From NCBI RefSeq assembly GCF_000425165.1, contig NZ_AULG01000013.1:124001-188000 (forward strand): DNA of 64,000 nt. The letters run 5' to 3'. This document shows, piece by piece, positions 25,600 to 34,372 of the stretch (its first letter is position 1; every line of letters starts with the position of its first letter). This DNA is from Photobacterium halotolerans DSM 18316 (GTDB lineage: Bacteria; Pseudomonadota; Gammaproteobacteria; Enterobacterales; Vibrionaceae). The notes beneath the pieces were generated by a model. That model was not told the origin of the DNA. It saw only the letters and a list, made by a program, of their open reading frames with translations, and did no database searches. Both the position numbers and the translations under genes were made by a program.

Positions 25600-26124
25600 T
25601 TAGAACGTTATATGTTCACGTCGGGGCCAATGGTAGATATACTCGTTGACGACTGTACCGTCCGGTGCCTGCCAGGTTTGCGCGCAATACTCTGTTCCCC
25701 CCATCCGCTGATAAAACCCTATGGCCGGCAGATTGGACGCCAGCACTTCCAGATACAGGCTGTCTGACTGAGCGTGCTTGGTTATTATCTCTTTTGCCGC
25801 CGCGAGAAGCTGCTTGCCAATGCCTTGCCCTTTTATTTCAGAGTTAACATGGAGGTTATCGACCAGCGTGCCTAACTCAGGATGTGCATCCAGCTCGATG
25901 CAGATAAAGCCACACATTTGCCCGTTTTGTTTTGCAACAAGAATATGGCGCTTGCTCATGGGCTGAGTCAGTCGCGAGTACCAGGTTTGAAATCGGTCCT
26001 GATGGATATCGTGCGTCAGGTACTGCTCGGACAGATCGTTGCAATACACAACCTGCCAGTTGCGAACATGCAGTTCGGTGATAGCGGAATGATCATCAAG
26101 TGTGGCGTAATCAATGGTTAGCAT
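25600..26124 (-). CDS. GNAT-family N-acetyltransferase
   Basis: 174 residues from ATG 26124 (an in-frame ATG at 26145 is the alternative). It has an N-terminal helix LHVRNWQVVYCNDL, the beta-4 strand LGTLVDNLHVNSEIKGQGIG with acetyl-CoA loop KGQGIGKQLL, and a C-terminal YLEVLASNLPAIGFYQRMGG. LHV.NWQ.VY is common in PhnO/MSMEG-like small-molecule acetyltransferases. The acceptor is unknown. It is a stand-alone gene. Confidence 0.85.
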   Translation of the reverse strand: MLTIDYATLDDHSAITELHVRNWQVVYCNDLSEQYLTHDIHQDRFQTWYSRLTQPMSKRHILVAKQNGQMCGFICIELDAHPELGTLVDNLHVNSEIKGQGIGKQLLAAAKEIITKHAQSDSLYLEVLASNLPAIGFYQRMGGTEYCAQTWQAPDGTVVNEYIYHWPRREHITF

Positions 26125-26356
26125 TAGGGACTTTTCTCTTAACATACTGCTTTAAAAGTATTATGCATGAATGGCGTATCAGGGGAAGCTAGCAGCAAAA
26201 TTTCACCTGCAACAAGACCATAAAACCTTATCAGCCTCAAACTTTTGCCGCCTGATCCGTGATTTCATCCCGGTAATGAATAACACTGCTAGCGGCTGAA
26301 GCGCTTTCAGGGATAAATGAAGCGATGAGCAAAGCGCTTTAGGAAAGCTATCAGTA

Positions 26357-26375
26357 AATAATGATAACGATAATG
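26357..26375. promoter_or_regulatory. Fur-box-like site before the response regulator
   Basis: Three adjacent hexamers AATAAT-GATAAC-GATAAT match the GATAAT-repeat description of Fur operators. The site ends 30 bases before the start codon of the OmpR-type regulator. Iron control is inferred. Confidence 0.45.
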
Positions 26376-26404
26376 ACGTGTACGAACAGAAAGAGAACAC
26401 CACC

Positions 26405-27136
26405 ATGTCGACAAAGACCATTCTGGTTGTGGATGACGATGTCGAAATCCGCGAGTTATTGCAGGAGTATCTGGCTAAATCCGGCTATGAGGTGATAACC
26501 GCAGAAGATGGCATTGCGATGAAGCAACAGCTTGAAGCGCATACGCCCGATGTCATCCTGCTGGATGTGATGATGCCGGGGGACGACGGCTTTACATTAT
26601 GCCAGTTTGTACGGAAATCATCGGAAGTGCCGATTATGATGCTGACAGCTGCCTCCGATGAAATGGATCAGATTCTGGGGCTGGAGATCGGCGCCGATGA
26701 TTATATCGCCAAGCCATTCAGTCCGCGTCAGTTACTGGCGCGCATTAAAGCGCTGTTGCGTCGCACACGCCCTGCCGGTCAGGAGGAAATCGTGCAACCA
26801 ACCGCATTACCGCGTTCGATCCGGTTTGGGCACTGGCGTCTGGAGACCTTGTCTCACAGGCTATATGACCTTCAGACAGAACAAGACTATGAACTGACGG
26901 GCGGTGATTTCAGTTTGCTGATGTTATTTTTATCCCGTCCTAATGAAGTGCTGGACCGGGACACCATTTCCAATGCCACCCGGGGCCGTGAAGCGCTGCC
27001 GTTTGAGCGGGGAATTGATGTTCAACTGAGCCGGTTGCGGCAGCGACTGGGCGATAGCGGTAAACATCCTAAATACATCAAAACCATGCGGGGTAACGGT
27101 TATATTTTTACTGCACCGGTAACCTATGAAAATTAA
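26405..27136 (+). CDS. Orphan OmpR-family response regulator
   Basis: 243 residues. The receiver domain has the acidic pair VVDDD near residue 11, phospho-acceptor aspartate in VILLDVMMPG near 54, threonine in MMLTAA near 82 and lysine in YIAKPF near 104. The C-terminal winged helix has LTGGDFSLLMLFLSRPNEVL, RGIDVQLSRLRQRLGD and IKTMRGNGYIF. It is TorR/OmpR-like. No histidine kinase gene is adjacent. A Fur-like site overlaps the promoter region. The ATG at 26405 is favoured over 26378 because the family begins there. Confidence 0.9.
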   Translation: MSTKTILVVDDDVEIRELLQEYLAKSGYEVITAEDGIAMKQQLEAHTPDVILLDVMMPGDDGFTLCQFVRKSSEVPIMMLTAASDEMDQILGLEIGADDYIAKPFSPRQLLARIKALLRRTRPAGQEEIVQPTALPRSIRFGHWRLETLSHRLYDLQTEQDYELTGGDFSLLMLFLSRPNEVLDRDTISNATRGREALPFERGIDVQLSRLRQRLGDSGKHPKYIKTMRGNGYIFTAPVTYEN

Positions 27137-27225
27137 ATAAAACCCGTAAGATAGTGCGGATAAACAGCAAAGTATCAGAGCATGCTGAATCTGATTGAAG
27201 TTAACGTTAAGGTAATTGAAACACT

Positions 27226-27735
27226 ATGGCACGATTAGAGATTCTCACCGCCCCGGATCCCCGCTTAAAAGAGCAGGCCATTCCTGTCACTGATATTGCT
27301 GCTGTTCAGACGCTGGTGGATGACATGCTGGAGACCCTGTATGCCACCTCGAATGGTATTGGCCTGGCGGCGACTCAGGTCGGTCGCCGTGAAGCTGTGG
27401 TGGTGATTGATATCTCAGAGAGCCGGGATCAACCTTTGGTACTGATTAATCCGGAAGTGGTGAGCGGTGAAGATAAAGCCATGGGGCAGGAAGGTTGCCT
27501 GTCGGTACCGGATTATTACGCCGATGTCGAGCGTTATCAGTCTGTGGTCGTGACTGCGCTTGATCGTCAGGGCAATCCAGTCACGATTGAGCGTGATGAT
27601 TTTCTGGCGATTGTGATGCAGCACGAAATTGACCATCTGTACGGAAATCTGTTCATTGATTACCTGTCGCCACTCAAACGACAAATGGCGATGAAGAAAG
27701 TCAAAAAAGCCGTGAAGGCCGCACAATCGGCGTGA
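27226..27735 (+). CDS. def: Peptide deformylase paralogue
   Basis: 169 residues with all three catalytic motifs: GIGLAATQVG near residue 44, EGCLSVP near 89 (Cys ligand) and MQHEIDHLYG near 132 (two His ligands and the catalytic Glu). It removes the formyl group from nascent protein N termini. It stands alone, without fmt next to it, so it is probably a second copy beside the usual def-fmt locus. The C-terminal tail is lysine-rich. Confidence 0.93.
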   Translation: MARLEILTAPDPRLKEQAIPVTDIAAVQTLVDDMLETLYATSNGIGLAATQVGRREAVVVIDISESRDQPLVLINPEVVSGEDKAMGQEGCLSVPDYYADVERYQSVVVTALDRQGNPVTIERDDFLAIVMQHEIDHLYGNLFIDYLSPLKRQMAMKKVKKAVKAAQSA

Positions 27736-27847
27736 CAGGAAAATCAAGAACGGTTGATCAATCTTAATCGCAGTTTGCACTGATTATTCGCTATAGTGTG
27801 ACCATCTGCGCCTGAACTGACGCTATTGCACCAGCCTGGGAGGTCAT

Positions 27848-28354
27848 GTGAAACCTGAATTTCGTCCTGTTAATGTTGATGAACATTTTGCCCTTTGCAT
27901 GGCTTTCCGGCGTGATGCTTTCGTGTGTACGTTTCAGTCTGACAATGGCTTTGCGCCCTTTATTCACGGTTATGAAGAAAGAATGCGTGCCCGGCTGGTG
28001 GACCCCCTCTGGTATTACATTCATATCTGGGATAATGACCAGATTATTGGCCAGTTAGAATTTAAGTGTTTTTCTGATGAAGCCGAAACGGGTTATATCC
28101 ATCTTATTTATCTCATTCCCGAATACCGTGGCTCCGGTGTAGCCGATACCGCGCAGCAGTTTATGGCAGATACGCTTTATCAGGCGGGCTGCCAGGCTAT
28201 GCTTTTAACGGTCAGCCGCACCAACGAAAGGGCGTTACGTCACTACCGTCGCTGGGGCTGGCAGCGTATGGGTGAGGATGGCAGCCTGCGAGGGACAGAG
28301 ATCTATCGTCGCGAGATTCGGATACAACAGGCCGGTGAATTGGTCCTTTGTTAG
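27848..28354 (+). CDS. GNAT-family N-acetyltransferase
   Basis: 168 residues starting at GTG 27848 with GGGAGG at 27838-27843. The core strands are YIHIWDNDQIIGQLEFKCF and GYIHLIYLIPEYRGSGVADT, where the acetyl-CoA loop is RGSGVA; the last motif is NERALRHYRRWGWQRM. The substrate is unknown. It follows def but on a separate transcript judging from the 112-base gap. Confidence 0.85.
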   Translation: MKPEFRPVNVDEHFALCMAFRRDAFVCTFQSDNGFAPFIHGYEERMRARLVDPLWYYIHIWDNDQIIGQLEFKCFSDEAETGYIHLIYLIPEYRGSGVADTAQQFMADTLYQAGCQAMLLTVSRTNERALRHYRRWGWQRMGEDGSLRGTEIYRREIRIQQAGELVLC

Positions 28355-28434
28355 GGCTACGGCAATTCAGAAAATCCAGTTCCTTGTTCAGGATACACCA
28401 CTATTGCTGGGGCAAGTTTTGGACGCGAACTGAA

Positions 28435-28587
28435 GTGAGTGTGTCCAATCATACGATCAGCGAAACAGCTTATGTTGCAGACTTTCGCTACCTGATTGCC
28501 CGGCGATACGGTTTCCATACTGGCATCGACATTGTCTTCAGTGACGAAGAAAGCGCTTTTTACTTCAATATGGGATCGGGTTTTTAG
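28435..28587 (+). CDS. Doubtful small ORF
   Basis: An open frame ending at 28587 codes in its last 50 residues for SVSNHTISETAYVADFRYLI, then ARRYGFHTGIDIV and FSDEESAFYFNMGSGF. The sequence looks protein-like, but no clear ribosome site or family is visible and the start is uncertain (the frame opens at 28348). The remaining 28588-28851 stretch shows only AT-rich sequence that could hold the promoter of the ABC operon. Confidence 0.25.
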   Translation: MSVSNHTISETAYVADFRYLIARRYGFHTGIDIVFSDEESAFYFNMGSGF

Positions 28588-28851
28588 CCGGGTTTTTCGA
28601 GTCGATATATTTGAGATGATCTGATGTGTTATCACCTTGAGATAAAACGTTCCACTTCGATTGCCTGACTGGCCGAGTAAGCCCGCGGTTCATCTTAATA
28701 TCATGATGAAACTGTCCTGAATGCTGTGTCATTGCCTATTCTTAAAACCTGAGAGGGTTCACAGATAACCAGCGCCCCGAAGTACTGGCTGGTGGTATCC
28801 CGTCGTCTTTGGGCGGATTGATTTCAATTCAGGCTGAAGTGATAGCACGAT

Positions 28852-29574
28852 ATGGGCAATACATCGGATAGAAATATCGTATACCAGATAAGCGGCCTGA
28901 CAAAAACCTATTACACCGGTGAGATTGCGGTCAGGGCATTGCGGGGAGTCGATCTTGATATCCGGCAGGGTGAAATAATGATATTGCTCGGCCCTTCGGG
29001 AAGCGGAAAATCAACATTCCTGAACCTGATAGGCGGCCTTGATACACCGACGGGGGGAAAAATTCTTTTCGAAGGGCAGACTCTCTCCGGACAGGACGAG
29101 CGGTTCCTCACTGAGTATCGTCGCAATTATGCCGGTTTCGTTTTCCAGTTCTATAACCTGATCCCCAGCCTCAATGCCCGGGAAAATGTCGCCCTGGTTT
29201 CGGATATTGTGCCTGATTCCATGCCGGTAGAAGAAGCGCTGGACATGGTGGGTCTGAAAGCGCGTGCCGACCATTTCCCCTCTCAGCTTTCCGGCGGCGA
29301 ACAGCAACGCGTTGCGGTGGCACGGGCGCTTGTGAAAAAACCTAAGGTGCTTTTGTGCGACGAACCGACAGGTGCGCTCGACAGTGCGACAGGGATCAAG
29401 GTGCTGGCCGCGCTGGCCGGGGTAAATGAAAAGCTGGGTACCACGACTATCATTATCACGCACAATGCCGCCATTGCTGCGCTCGGAGATCGGGTTTTGC
29501 ATTTCGCCGATGGCCGGATCGTTAAAGAGGATCGCAACGAAAAACGGCAAGTCGCTTCGGCACTGACGTGGTAG
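28852..29574 (+). CDS. ABC exporter ATPase (MacB/LolD/DevA type)
   Basis: 240 residues: Walker A LLGPSGSGKST near residue 46, Q-loop FVFQFYNLIPSLNARENVAL, signature QLSGGEQQRVAVARAL, Walker B VLLCDEPTGALD and the H-loop IIITHNAAIA. The FYNL.P.LNA.EN sequence is typical of ATPases paired with FtsX-like permeases. It is followed after three bases by the permease and then an adaptor, forming a three-gene export operon. Confidence 0.93.
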   Translation: MGNTSDRNIVYQISGLTKTYYTGEIAVRALRGVDLDIRQGEIMILLGPSGSGKSTFLNLIGGLDTPTGGKILFEGQTLSGQDERFLTEYRRNYAGFVFQFYNLIPSLNARENVALVSDIVPDSMPVEEALDMVGLKARADHFPSQLSGGEQQRVAVARALVKKPKVLLCDEPTGALDSATGIKVLAALAGVNEKLGTTTIIITHNAAIAALGDRVLHFADGRIVKEDRNEKRQVASALTW

Positions 29575-29580
29575 ATAGTG

Positions 29581-31941
29581 ATGCGTGCGCTGGAGAAAAA
29601 ACTGATCCGTAACCTCTGGCAGATTCGCGGGCAGGTGTTGGCGATAGCCCTTGTCATTGCCTCAGCGGTGGCCATGATCGTGTTGTCCTCCGGAACCTAC
29701 CGTTCTCTTGAATTAACCCGCAACCTTTATTACGAGCAAAACCGCTTTGCCGACATCTTTGCCACCCTTAAGCGTGCACCGGACAGTACCATTGCCGACA
29801 TTGAGCAAATTCCGGAAGTGGTCGGCGCAGGGACGGGTATTCGCCAATATGCGCTGATGAAAATGCCGGGTGTCATTGAACCCGTGAGGGGGTTATTTGT
29901 TTCAATGCCGACGGGGAAATTCCTGCTGAACAAACTGGCCTTACGCGTGGGAAACTGGCCTGCAGCGGACTCGACTGATCAGGTACTGGTTCATGAGGCG
30001 TTCGCTGAAGCGCACGACCTGCGTCCGGGAGATAAGCTCAATGCGACGATTTATGGCAAGCAGCATCATTTTACGGTTGCTGGTATCGCGTTATCGCCGG
30101 AGTTTGTTTATGCACTGGGGCCCGGCGATCTGATCCCTGACAGCAAGCGTTTCGGTATTTTCTGGATAAACCGGAATGCACTGGCGGCGGCAACTAATAT
30201 GGAGGGTGCGTTTAATGATGTTGCGCTCAAACTGAGTTCCTCCGCAAATCCACATGAAGTGATTGCCCGTCTCGACCGGCTCCTTGCACGTTATGGCGGG
30301 ACAGGCGCTTACATGCGTAAAGATCAGTTGTCTGATTCCTTCATCGACAGCGAGTTGAAGCAGCTTAAGTCCATGACACGCATCATGCCGCCGATTTTTC
30401 TGGTGACAGCGGTTTTTCTGCTGAATATCGCCATTGGGCGGTTGGTAGAGACGGAGCGTGGGCAGATCGGTTTGCTGAAAGCCATCGGCTACAGTGATAC
30501 TGCGATTGGTCTTCATTACCTGCAGTCCGCGCTGTTCATTTCCGGTATTGGTATTGTGATTGGCTGGTTCGCAGGGGCATGGATGGGTCATGGTATGGCA
30601 CAGCTGTATATTGAATATTTTAAATTTCCCTTGCTTCGCTACCAGATTACGGCTGATGTTTTTCTCGGTGCGGCGGTCATCAGCCTGGCGAGTGCGGGAC
30701 TGGGAGCAATGGCTGCCATTCGTAAGGCGGTCAGGCTGCCACCGGCTATTGCGATGGCACCGCCCCTGCCGACGCTCTATCATACGGGGATGGGCGAGCG
30801 CACTGGCTTGCTGTGGGGGGTGACGCCAACTGGTCGCATGGTCATACGGCATCTAGTACGCTGGCCGTTTCGTTCTGGTCTGACTGTTCTGGGCGTGACG
30901 ATGGCGATTGCTTTACTGCTCTCGACACTGAATTTCTTTGATTCCATTGATGTCATGCTCGATTCATTTTTCCATCACAGTAACCGACAGGACATCACCA
31001 TCAGTTTTACTGAAATCAGACCGGACAGCGCTGCCGCAGATATTCGTCATCTTGACGGTGTGCTGAAGGTCGAGTTGCAGCGCAACCTTGCTGTCCGTCT
31101 GGTTTCCGGCCATCGTTCGAAAAGGACGGGTATTCAGGGGCTTGATCCGGGGGCAGAACTGAGTCATCCGCTGGATATTAACGGACGGAAAATTGATTTG
31201 CCTGCGGAAGGTGTGGTGCTGAACAAGTGGCTTGCACGGTACTTGAATGTCAGACAGGGCGATATGCTGGGGATTGAGATTCTGGAGGGGCGGATGCCCG
31301 ATTTGTTAGTGCCCGTGGCTGGAATCAGTGATGAGTATGTTGGGTTATCTGCCTACATGAACCGCACGACGCTCAACCGGTATCTTCTCGACGGGCAGGT
31401 GGCCAATACAGCTATCGTTACCGTCGATGAGGTAAAACGAAAGCGTTTTTACAGTAACATCAGAGAAATGCCGTTTGTCGCAGGCGTATCGTCACTGGAA
31501 GCGTCAGCGGTACTGTTTCGCAAGATGATCCAGCAGAATCTGTTTACCATGGTGACATTCTATGTACTGTTTGCATCGGTGCTGGCGTTTGGCGTTGTTT
31601 ATAATAATGCACGGCTGACTCTGATTGAGCGCTCGCGGGAGTTTTCACTGCTGCGCGTGCTTGGCTTCCATAAAAAAGAAGTAGCCTGGATCCTGGGTAG
31701 TGAGGTCGCGCTGCTGACTCTTTCTGCATTGCCTTTGGGTTGTGTTCTTGGATATGGGCTAGTCAGGTTGATGGTGACATTCATGTCATCTGACCTGTAT
31801 CGCATCCCGTTTGTGATCGAGGCATCGACTTACGGCTATGCTGTCATCGCTATACTCATCGCCGCGTTCTTCAGCGGGGTGTTAGTACTATATCGTCTCG
31901 GAGAGCTCAACCTTCTCAGTGTTCTCAAGGAAAGGGAATAA
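29581..31941 (+). CDS. FtsX-like ABC permease, duplicated
   Basis: About 786 residues. There is an N-terminal membrane anchor (VLAIALVIASAVAMIVLSSG) and a large periplasmic part. Two FtsX-type blocks of three membrane helices lie near residues 270-390 and 660-780. ETERGQIGLLKAIGYSDTAI and IERSREFSLLRVLGFHKKEV are the paired coupling regions, showing an internal duplication. It starts at ATG 29581 (a GTG at 29578 directly precedes it). It works with the ATPase and the HlyD adaptor. Confidence 0.92.
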   Translation: MRALEKKLIRNLWQIRGQVLAIALVIASAVAMIVLSSGTYRSLELTRNLYYEQNRFADIFATLKRAPDSTIADIEQIPEVVGAGTGIRQYALMKMPGVIEPVRGLFVSMPTGKFLLNKLALRVGNWPAADSTDQVLVHEAFAEAHDLRPGDKLNATIYGKQHHFTVAGIALSPEFVYALGPGDLIPDSKRFGIFWINRNALAAATNMEGAFNDVALKLSSSANPHEVIARLDRLLARYGGTGAYMRKDQLSDSFIDSELKQLKSMTRIMPPIFLVTAVFLLNIAIGRLVETERGQIGLLKAIGYSDTAIGLHYLQSALFISGIGIVIGWFAGAWMGHGMAQLYIEYFKFPLLRYQITADVFLGAAVISLASAGLGAMAAIRKAVRLPPAIAMAPPLPTLYHTGMGERTGLLWGVTPTGRMVIRHLVRWPFRSGLTVLGVTMAIALLLSTLNFFDSIDVMLDSFFHHSNRQDITISFTEIRPDSAAADIRHLDGVLKVELQRNLAVRLVSGHRSKRTGIQGLDPGAELSHPLDINGRKIDLPAEGVVLNKWLARYLNVRQGDMLGIEILEGRMPDLLVPVAGISDEYVGLSAYMNRTTLNRYLLDGQVANTAIVTVDEVKRKRFYSNIREMPFVAGVSSLEASAVLFRKMIQQNLFTMVTFYVLFASVLAFGVVYNNARLTLIERSREFSLLRVLGFHKKEVAWILGSEVALLTLSALPLGCVLGYGLVRLMVTFMSSDLYRIPFVIEASTYGYAVIAILIAAFFSGVLVLYRLGELNLLSVLKERE

Positions 31942-31944
31942 AGT

Positions 31945-33147
31945 ATGCTGTTCAGGAAACATCGGTGGACTTTAATCTTGATTTTCCTGCTGATGGCGAG
32001 TCTTGCCTTTGCCTTTTGGCCACGCTCGATCACCGTTGAAATTGCTGTTGTCACGGAAGGACCAATGACAGAAACAGTGGATGACGATGCCATCACGCGC
32101 CTGAAAGATGTTTACATCATTACCGCGCCGGTATCTGGCCGTCTGTTGCGGATCGATAAAGATGCCGGTGACGATGTGACCGCCGGGACAGTGCTGGCGG
32201 TTATGCAACCTGCTGTGCCGCAATTTCTGGACGGCCGGACCCAGCTTGAACATGAGTCTGCCATTCGTGCAGCCGCCGCGTCTCGTGATGAAGCCAAAGC
32301 ACAGATAAAGAGCGCCTTGGCTCGCCTTGAGTATGCCCGGATCGATTTTAAGCGGGCAGGTAAGCTTGCCGAAAAGGACGCCGTATCACTTGACCGACAG
32401 GATCAGGCGCGGCAGTTTCTGTATGCAGCGGAAGCAGCGCTGGCCTCGGCAGAATCGGTATTGCAGCAAAGAGAAGCGGAATACAAGTTGGCGCAGGCAG
32501 CGATGTTACAGCCTGCCGAAGCAGCATTACCCCAGGAAGACAAGGTGGAAATTACTGCACCAGTAAACGGAAAGGTCCTGCGGGTCTTTCAGGAAAGTGA
32601 GGCTGTCGTCAGCGCTGGCACGGCTTTGATGGAAACAGGAGAACCGGGAAATCTCGAAATTGCCGCTGATCTTTTATCACGCGATGCAGTAAGGATAGCC
32701 CCTGGCGACCTGGTTGATATTGATAACTGGGGCGGAGAAGGCGTATTAAGCGGTATCGTTCGGCTGATCGAACCGGCAGGTAAGACGAAAGTTTCTTCTC
32801 TCGGTATTGAGGAGCAGCGTGTCAATGTGATCATCGACTTAACTGATCCGAAGCATGCATGGGCTGCGCTGGGTCACGGGTTTCAAGTGGATGTGCGCAT
32901 TGCGGTATGGCATGACGGGCAGGTAATTCGCGTTCCCATCAGCGCTATATTTCGTATTAAGCGTGACTGGGCGGTATTTCGCAACGATGACGGCCGTGCC
33001 CGCTTGCAGGTGATTCGGCTCGGTCACATGACAGACCAGTATGCCGAGGTGCTGGAAGGTCTTTCTGCCGGTGATCAGGTGATCGCCTATCCCAGTGACC
33101 GTATTCAGGACGGCGTGCTAATCCGGGCGATGGAGCAGGCTCAATGA
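31945..33147 (+). CDS. HlyD/RND-type periplasmic adaptor
   Basis: 400 residues: an N-terminal signal-anchor (LILIFLLMASLAFAFW), split lipoyl domain halves (VYIITAPVSGRLLRIDKDAG and VEITAPVNGKVLRVFQESEA), and an intervening coiled-coil hairpin around residues 95-190. A beta-barrel and a membrane-proximal domain follow. It would link the FtsX permease to an outer-membrane channel. No TolC-like gene lies in the operon, so a shared channel is likely. The gene starts three bases after the permease stop. Confidence 0.92.
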   Translation: MLFRKHRWTLILIFLLMASLAFAFWPRSITVEIAVVTEGPMTETVDDDAITRLKDVYIITAPVSGRLLRIDKDAGDDVTAGTVLAVMQPAVPQFLDGRTQLEHESAIRAAAASRDEAKAQIKSALARLEYARIDFKRAGKLAEKDAVSLDRQDQARQFLYAAEAALASAESVLQQREAEYKLAQAAMLQPAEAALPQEDKVEITAPVNGKVLRVFQESEAVVSAGTALMETGEPGNLEIAADLLSRDAVRIAPGDLVDIDNWGGEGVLSGIVRLIEPAGKTKVSSLGIEEQRVNVIIDLTDPKHAWAALGHGFQVDVRIAVWHDGQVIRVPISAIFRIKRDWAVFRNDDGRARLQVIRLGHMTDQYAEVLEGLSAGDQVIAYPSDRIQDGVLIRAMEQAQ

Positions 33148-33383
33148 ACGTCTTGTTGTATATATCGCGCTTGCGTTAAATGATGTCACCGCATAAACAA
33201 GTCAGCCTTATTTCACGACTCGATGATGGGCACTGAATTTTACCCCGCTCTAGCCTTCGGGAAAAAACAGAAGCATTGCAATGTTGAAAAGGCGATTCGG
33301 CAGCTAAACAACAAGAATGTGATTTTTAGCTGCGTTTGGTGCGCAATAACAGCCGATAAAGTGATAATAGTTATTTTCCCTTT

Positions 33384-33398
33384 CCCCGGCCGACGGGG
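33384..33398. other. Isolated hairpin in a gene-free stretch
   Basis: CCCCG-gccga-CGGGG in the 33148-33559 gap. Nothing else recognisable was seen there; a 69-codon open frame across it has no ribosome site or family features. Confidence 0.3.
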
Positions 33399-33559
33399 AT
33401 ATCTCTTGTTAACAGGCAAATTACCTCAGTGACATCACCGATTGATACGGGATTTTGCGACGCAGACAGGTTGATTTCCTTCATTCTGAGATCTGTGATC
33501 TGGCAAGGCTACCGTGTTAGCTGTGATACTCCGGTTAACGCAAACAACACGAAGACACA

Positions 33560-33988
33560 ATGATTAGAGCATTTGCAGACACAGACATGGAGCCGGTACT
33601 GGATATCTGGCTTAATGCTTCACTTAAAGCACACGACTTCATTTCACCGGATTACTGGCAATCTCAGGTCGACAACATGCGCCGCATGTATCTGCCGGCT
33701 TCTGAAGTTTACGTCTGGGTTGAAAAAGAGATAGTGAAAGGCTTTTATGCCCTGTATGAAAACCAGCTGGCGGCCATCTTTGTCAAACCCGATGTGCAGG
33801 GTAAAGGCATAGGTAAAGCATTGATCAGTCATGCTAAAAAACGTCGTGAATCGCTGTCGTTAAATGTCTACAAACGTAATGACGTCAGTTATCGGTTTTA
33901 TCTCTCTCAGGGCTTTCGCGTCATCGGGGGTAATGTTGATGAGCACACAGGCGAAGGTGAGTGGGTGATGGGGTATGAGGCCGGCTAA
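33560..33988 (+). CDS. YjaB/YiaC-like GNAT acetyltransferase
   Basis: 142 residues. MIRAFADTDMEPVLDIWLNA is the typical start, ASLKAHDFISPDYW follows, and the acetyl-CoA loop is VQGKGIGKALI near residue 78. LSLNVYKRNDVSYRFYLSQG is the last core motif. The family acetylates protein N termini, lysines or small molecules; the target is unknown here. An inverted repeat GAGGCCGG-ctaat-CCGGCCTC (33977-33997) overlaps the stop codon and may act as an end signal. Confidence 0.87.
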   Translation: MIRAFADTDMEPVLDIWLNASLKAHDFISPDYWQSQVDNMRRMYLPASEVYVWVEKEIVKGFYALYENQLAAIFVKPDVQGKGIGKALISHAKKRRESLSLNVYKRNDVSYRFYLSQGFRVIGGNVDEHTGEGEWVMGYEAG

Positions 33989-33997
33989 TCCGGCCTC
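33977..33997. terminator. Hairpin overlapping the GNAT stop codon
   Basis: Eight perfect pairs (GAGGCCGG/CCGGCCTC) around a five-base loop that contains the TAA stop. There is no T tract. Confidence 0.4.
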
Positions 33998-34063
33998 CTG
34001 AGTGCTGATGGTAGTCAGGATTGCTTAGCGATATTTACATAACCGCTGTGACCATCAAACCAT

Positions 34064-34372
34064 CTATATATTTCTGATCAGTACTGCCATCGCCATACCG
34101 GCAGCAATAGACAGCAGAGGCTTTTTCAGCACCAGAGTACCCACAGCTGTTACCAGTAATGCTGCCTGAGCACCCGTATCTCCTTTAATGAACATGGGCG
34201 CGATGATTGCAATGAGCACAGATCCTGACATCGCCGAGATAAACTGCTGAACACGATGGCTGATGGGAATGTACGACATAATGAATACACCTCCCCAGCG
34301 GGTTGCTATAGTAACCACCGCCATAATGATGACGAGCAGCAGTGTACCCATTTCAGAGGTATCAATGCTCAT
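34064..34372 (-). CDS. azlD: AzlD-type subunit of a branched-chain amino acid exporter
   Basis: 102 residues, with three to four hydrophobic segments (LLLVIIMAVVTIATRWGGVF, ISAMSGSVLIAIIAPMFI, AALLVTAVGTLVLKKPLLSI). It is the small partner of AzlC/YgaZ-type permeases that export branched-chain amino acids or their analogues. ATG 34372 lies inside the last codons of azlC (11-base overlap) behind GGAGGAGAG. Confidence 0.88.
   Translation of the reverse strand: MSIDTSEMGTLLLVIIMAVVTIATRWGGVFIMSYIPISHRVQQFISAMSGSVLIAIIAPMFIKGDTGAQAALLVTAVGTLVLKKPLLSIAAGMAMAVLIRNI

Noticed and set aside
26203..26421. 72-codon minus-strand frame upstream of the response regulator
   Set aside because: It crosses the promoter, the Fur-like site and the regulator start on the other strand; composition is not protein-like.
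33223..33432. 69-codon frame in the gap after the HlyD gene
   Set aside because: No ribosome site, no family features and a hairpin inside it; it looks like chance.
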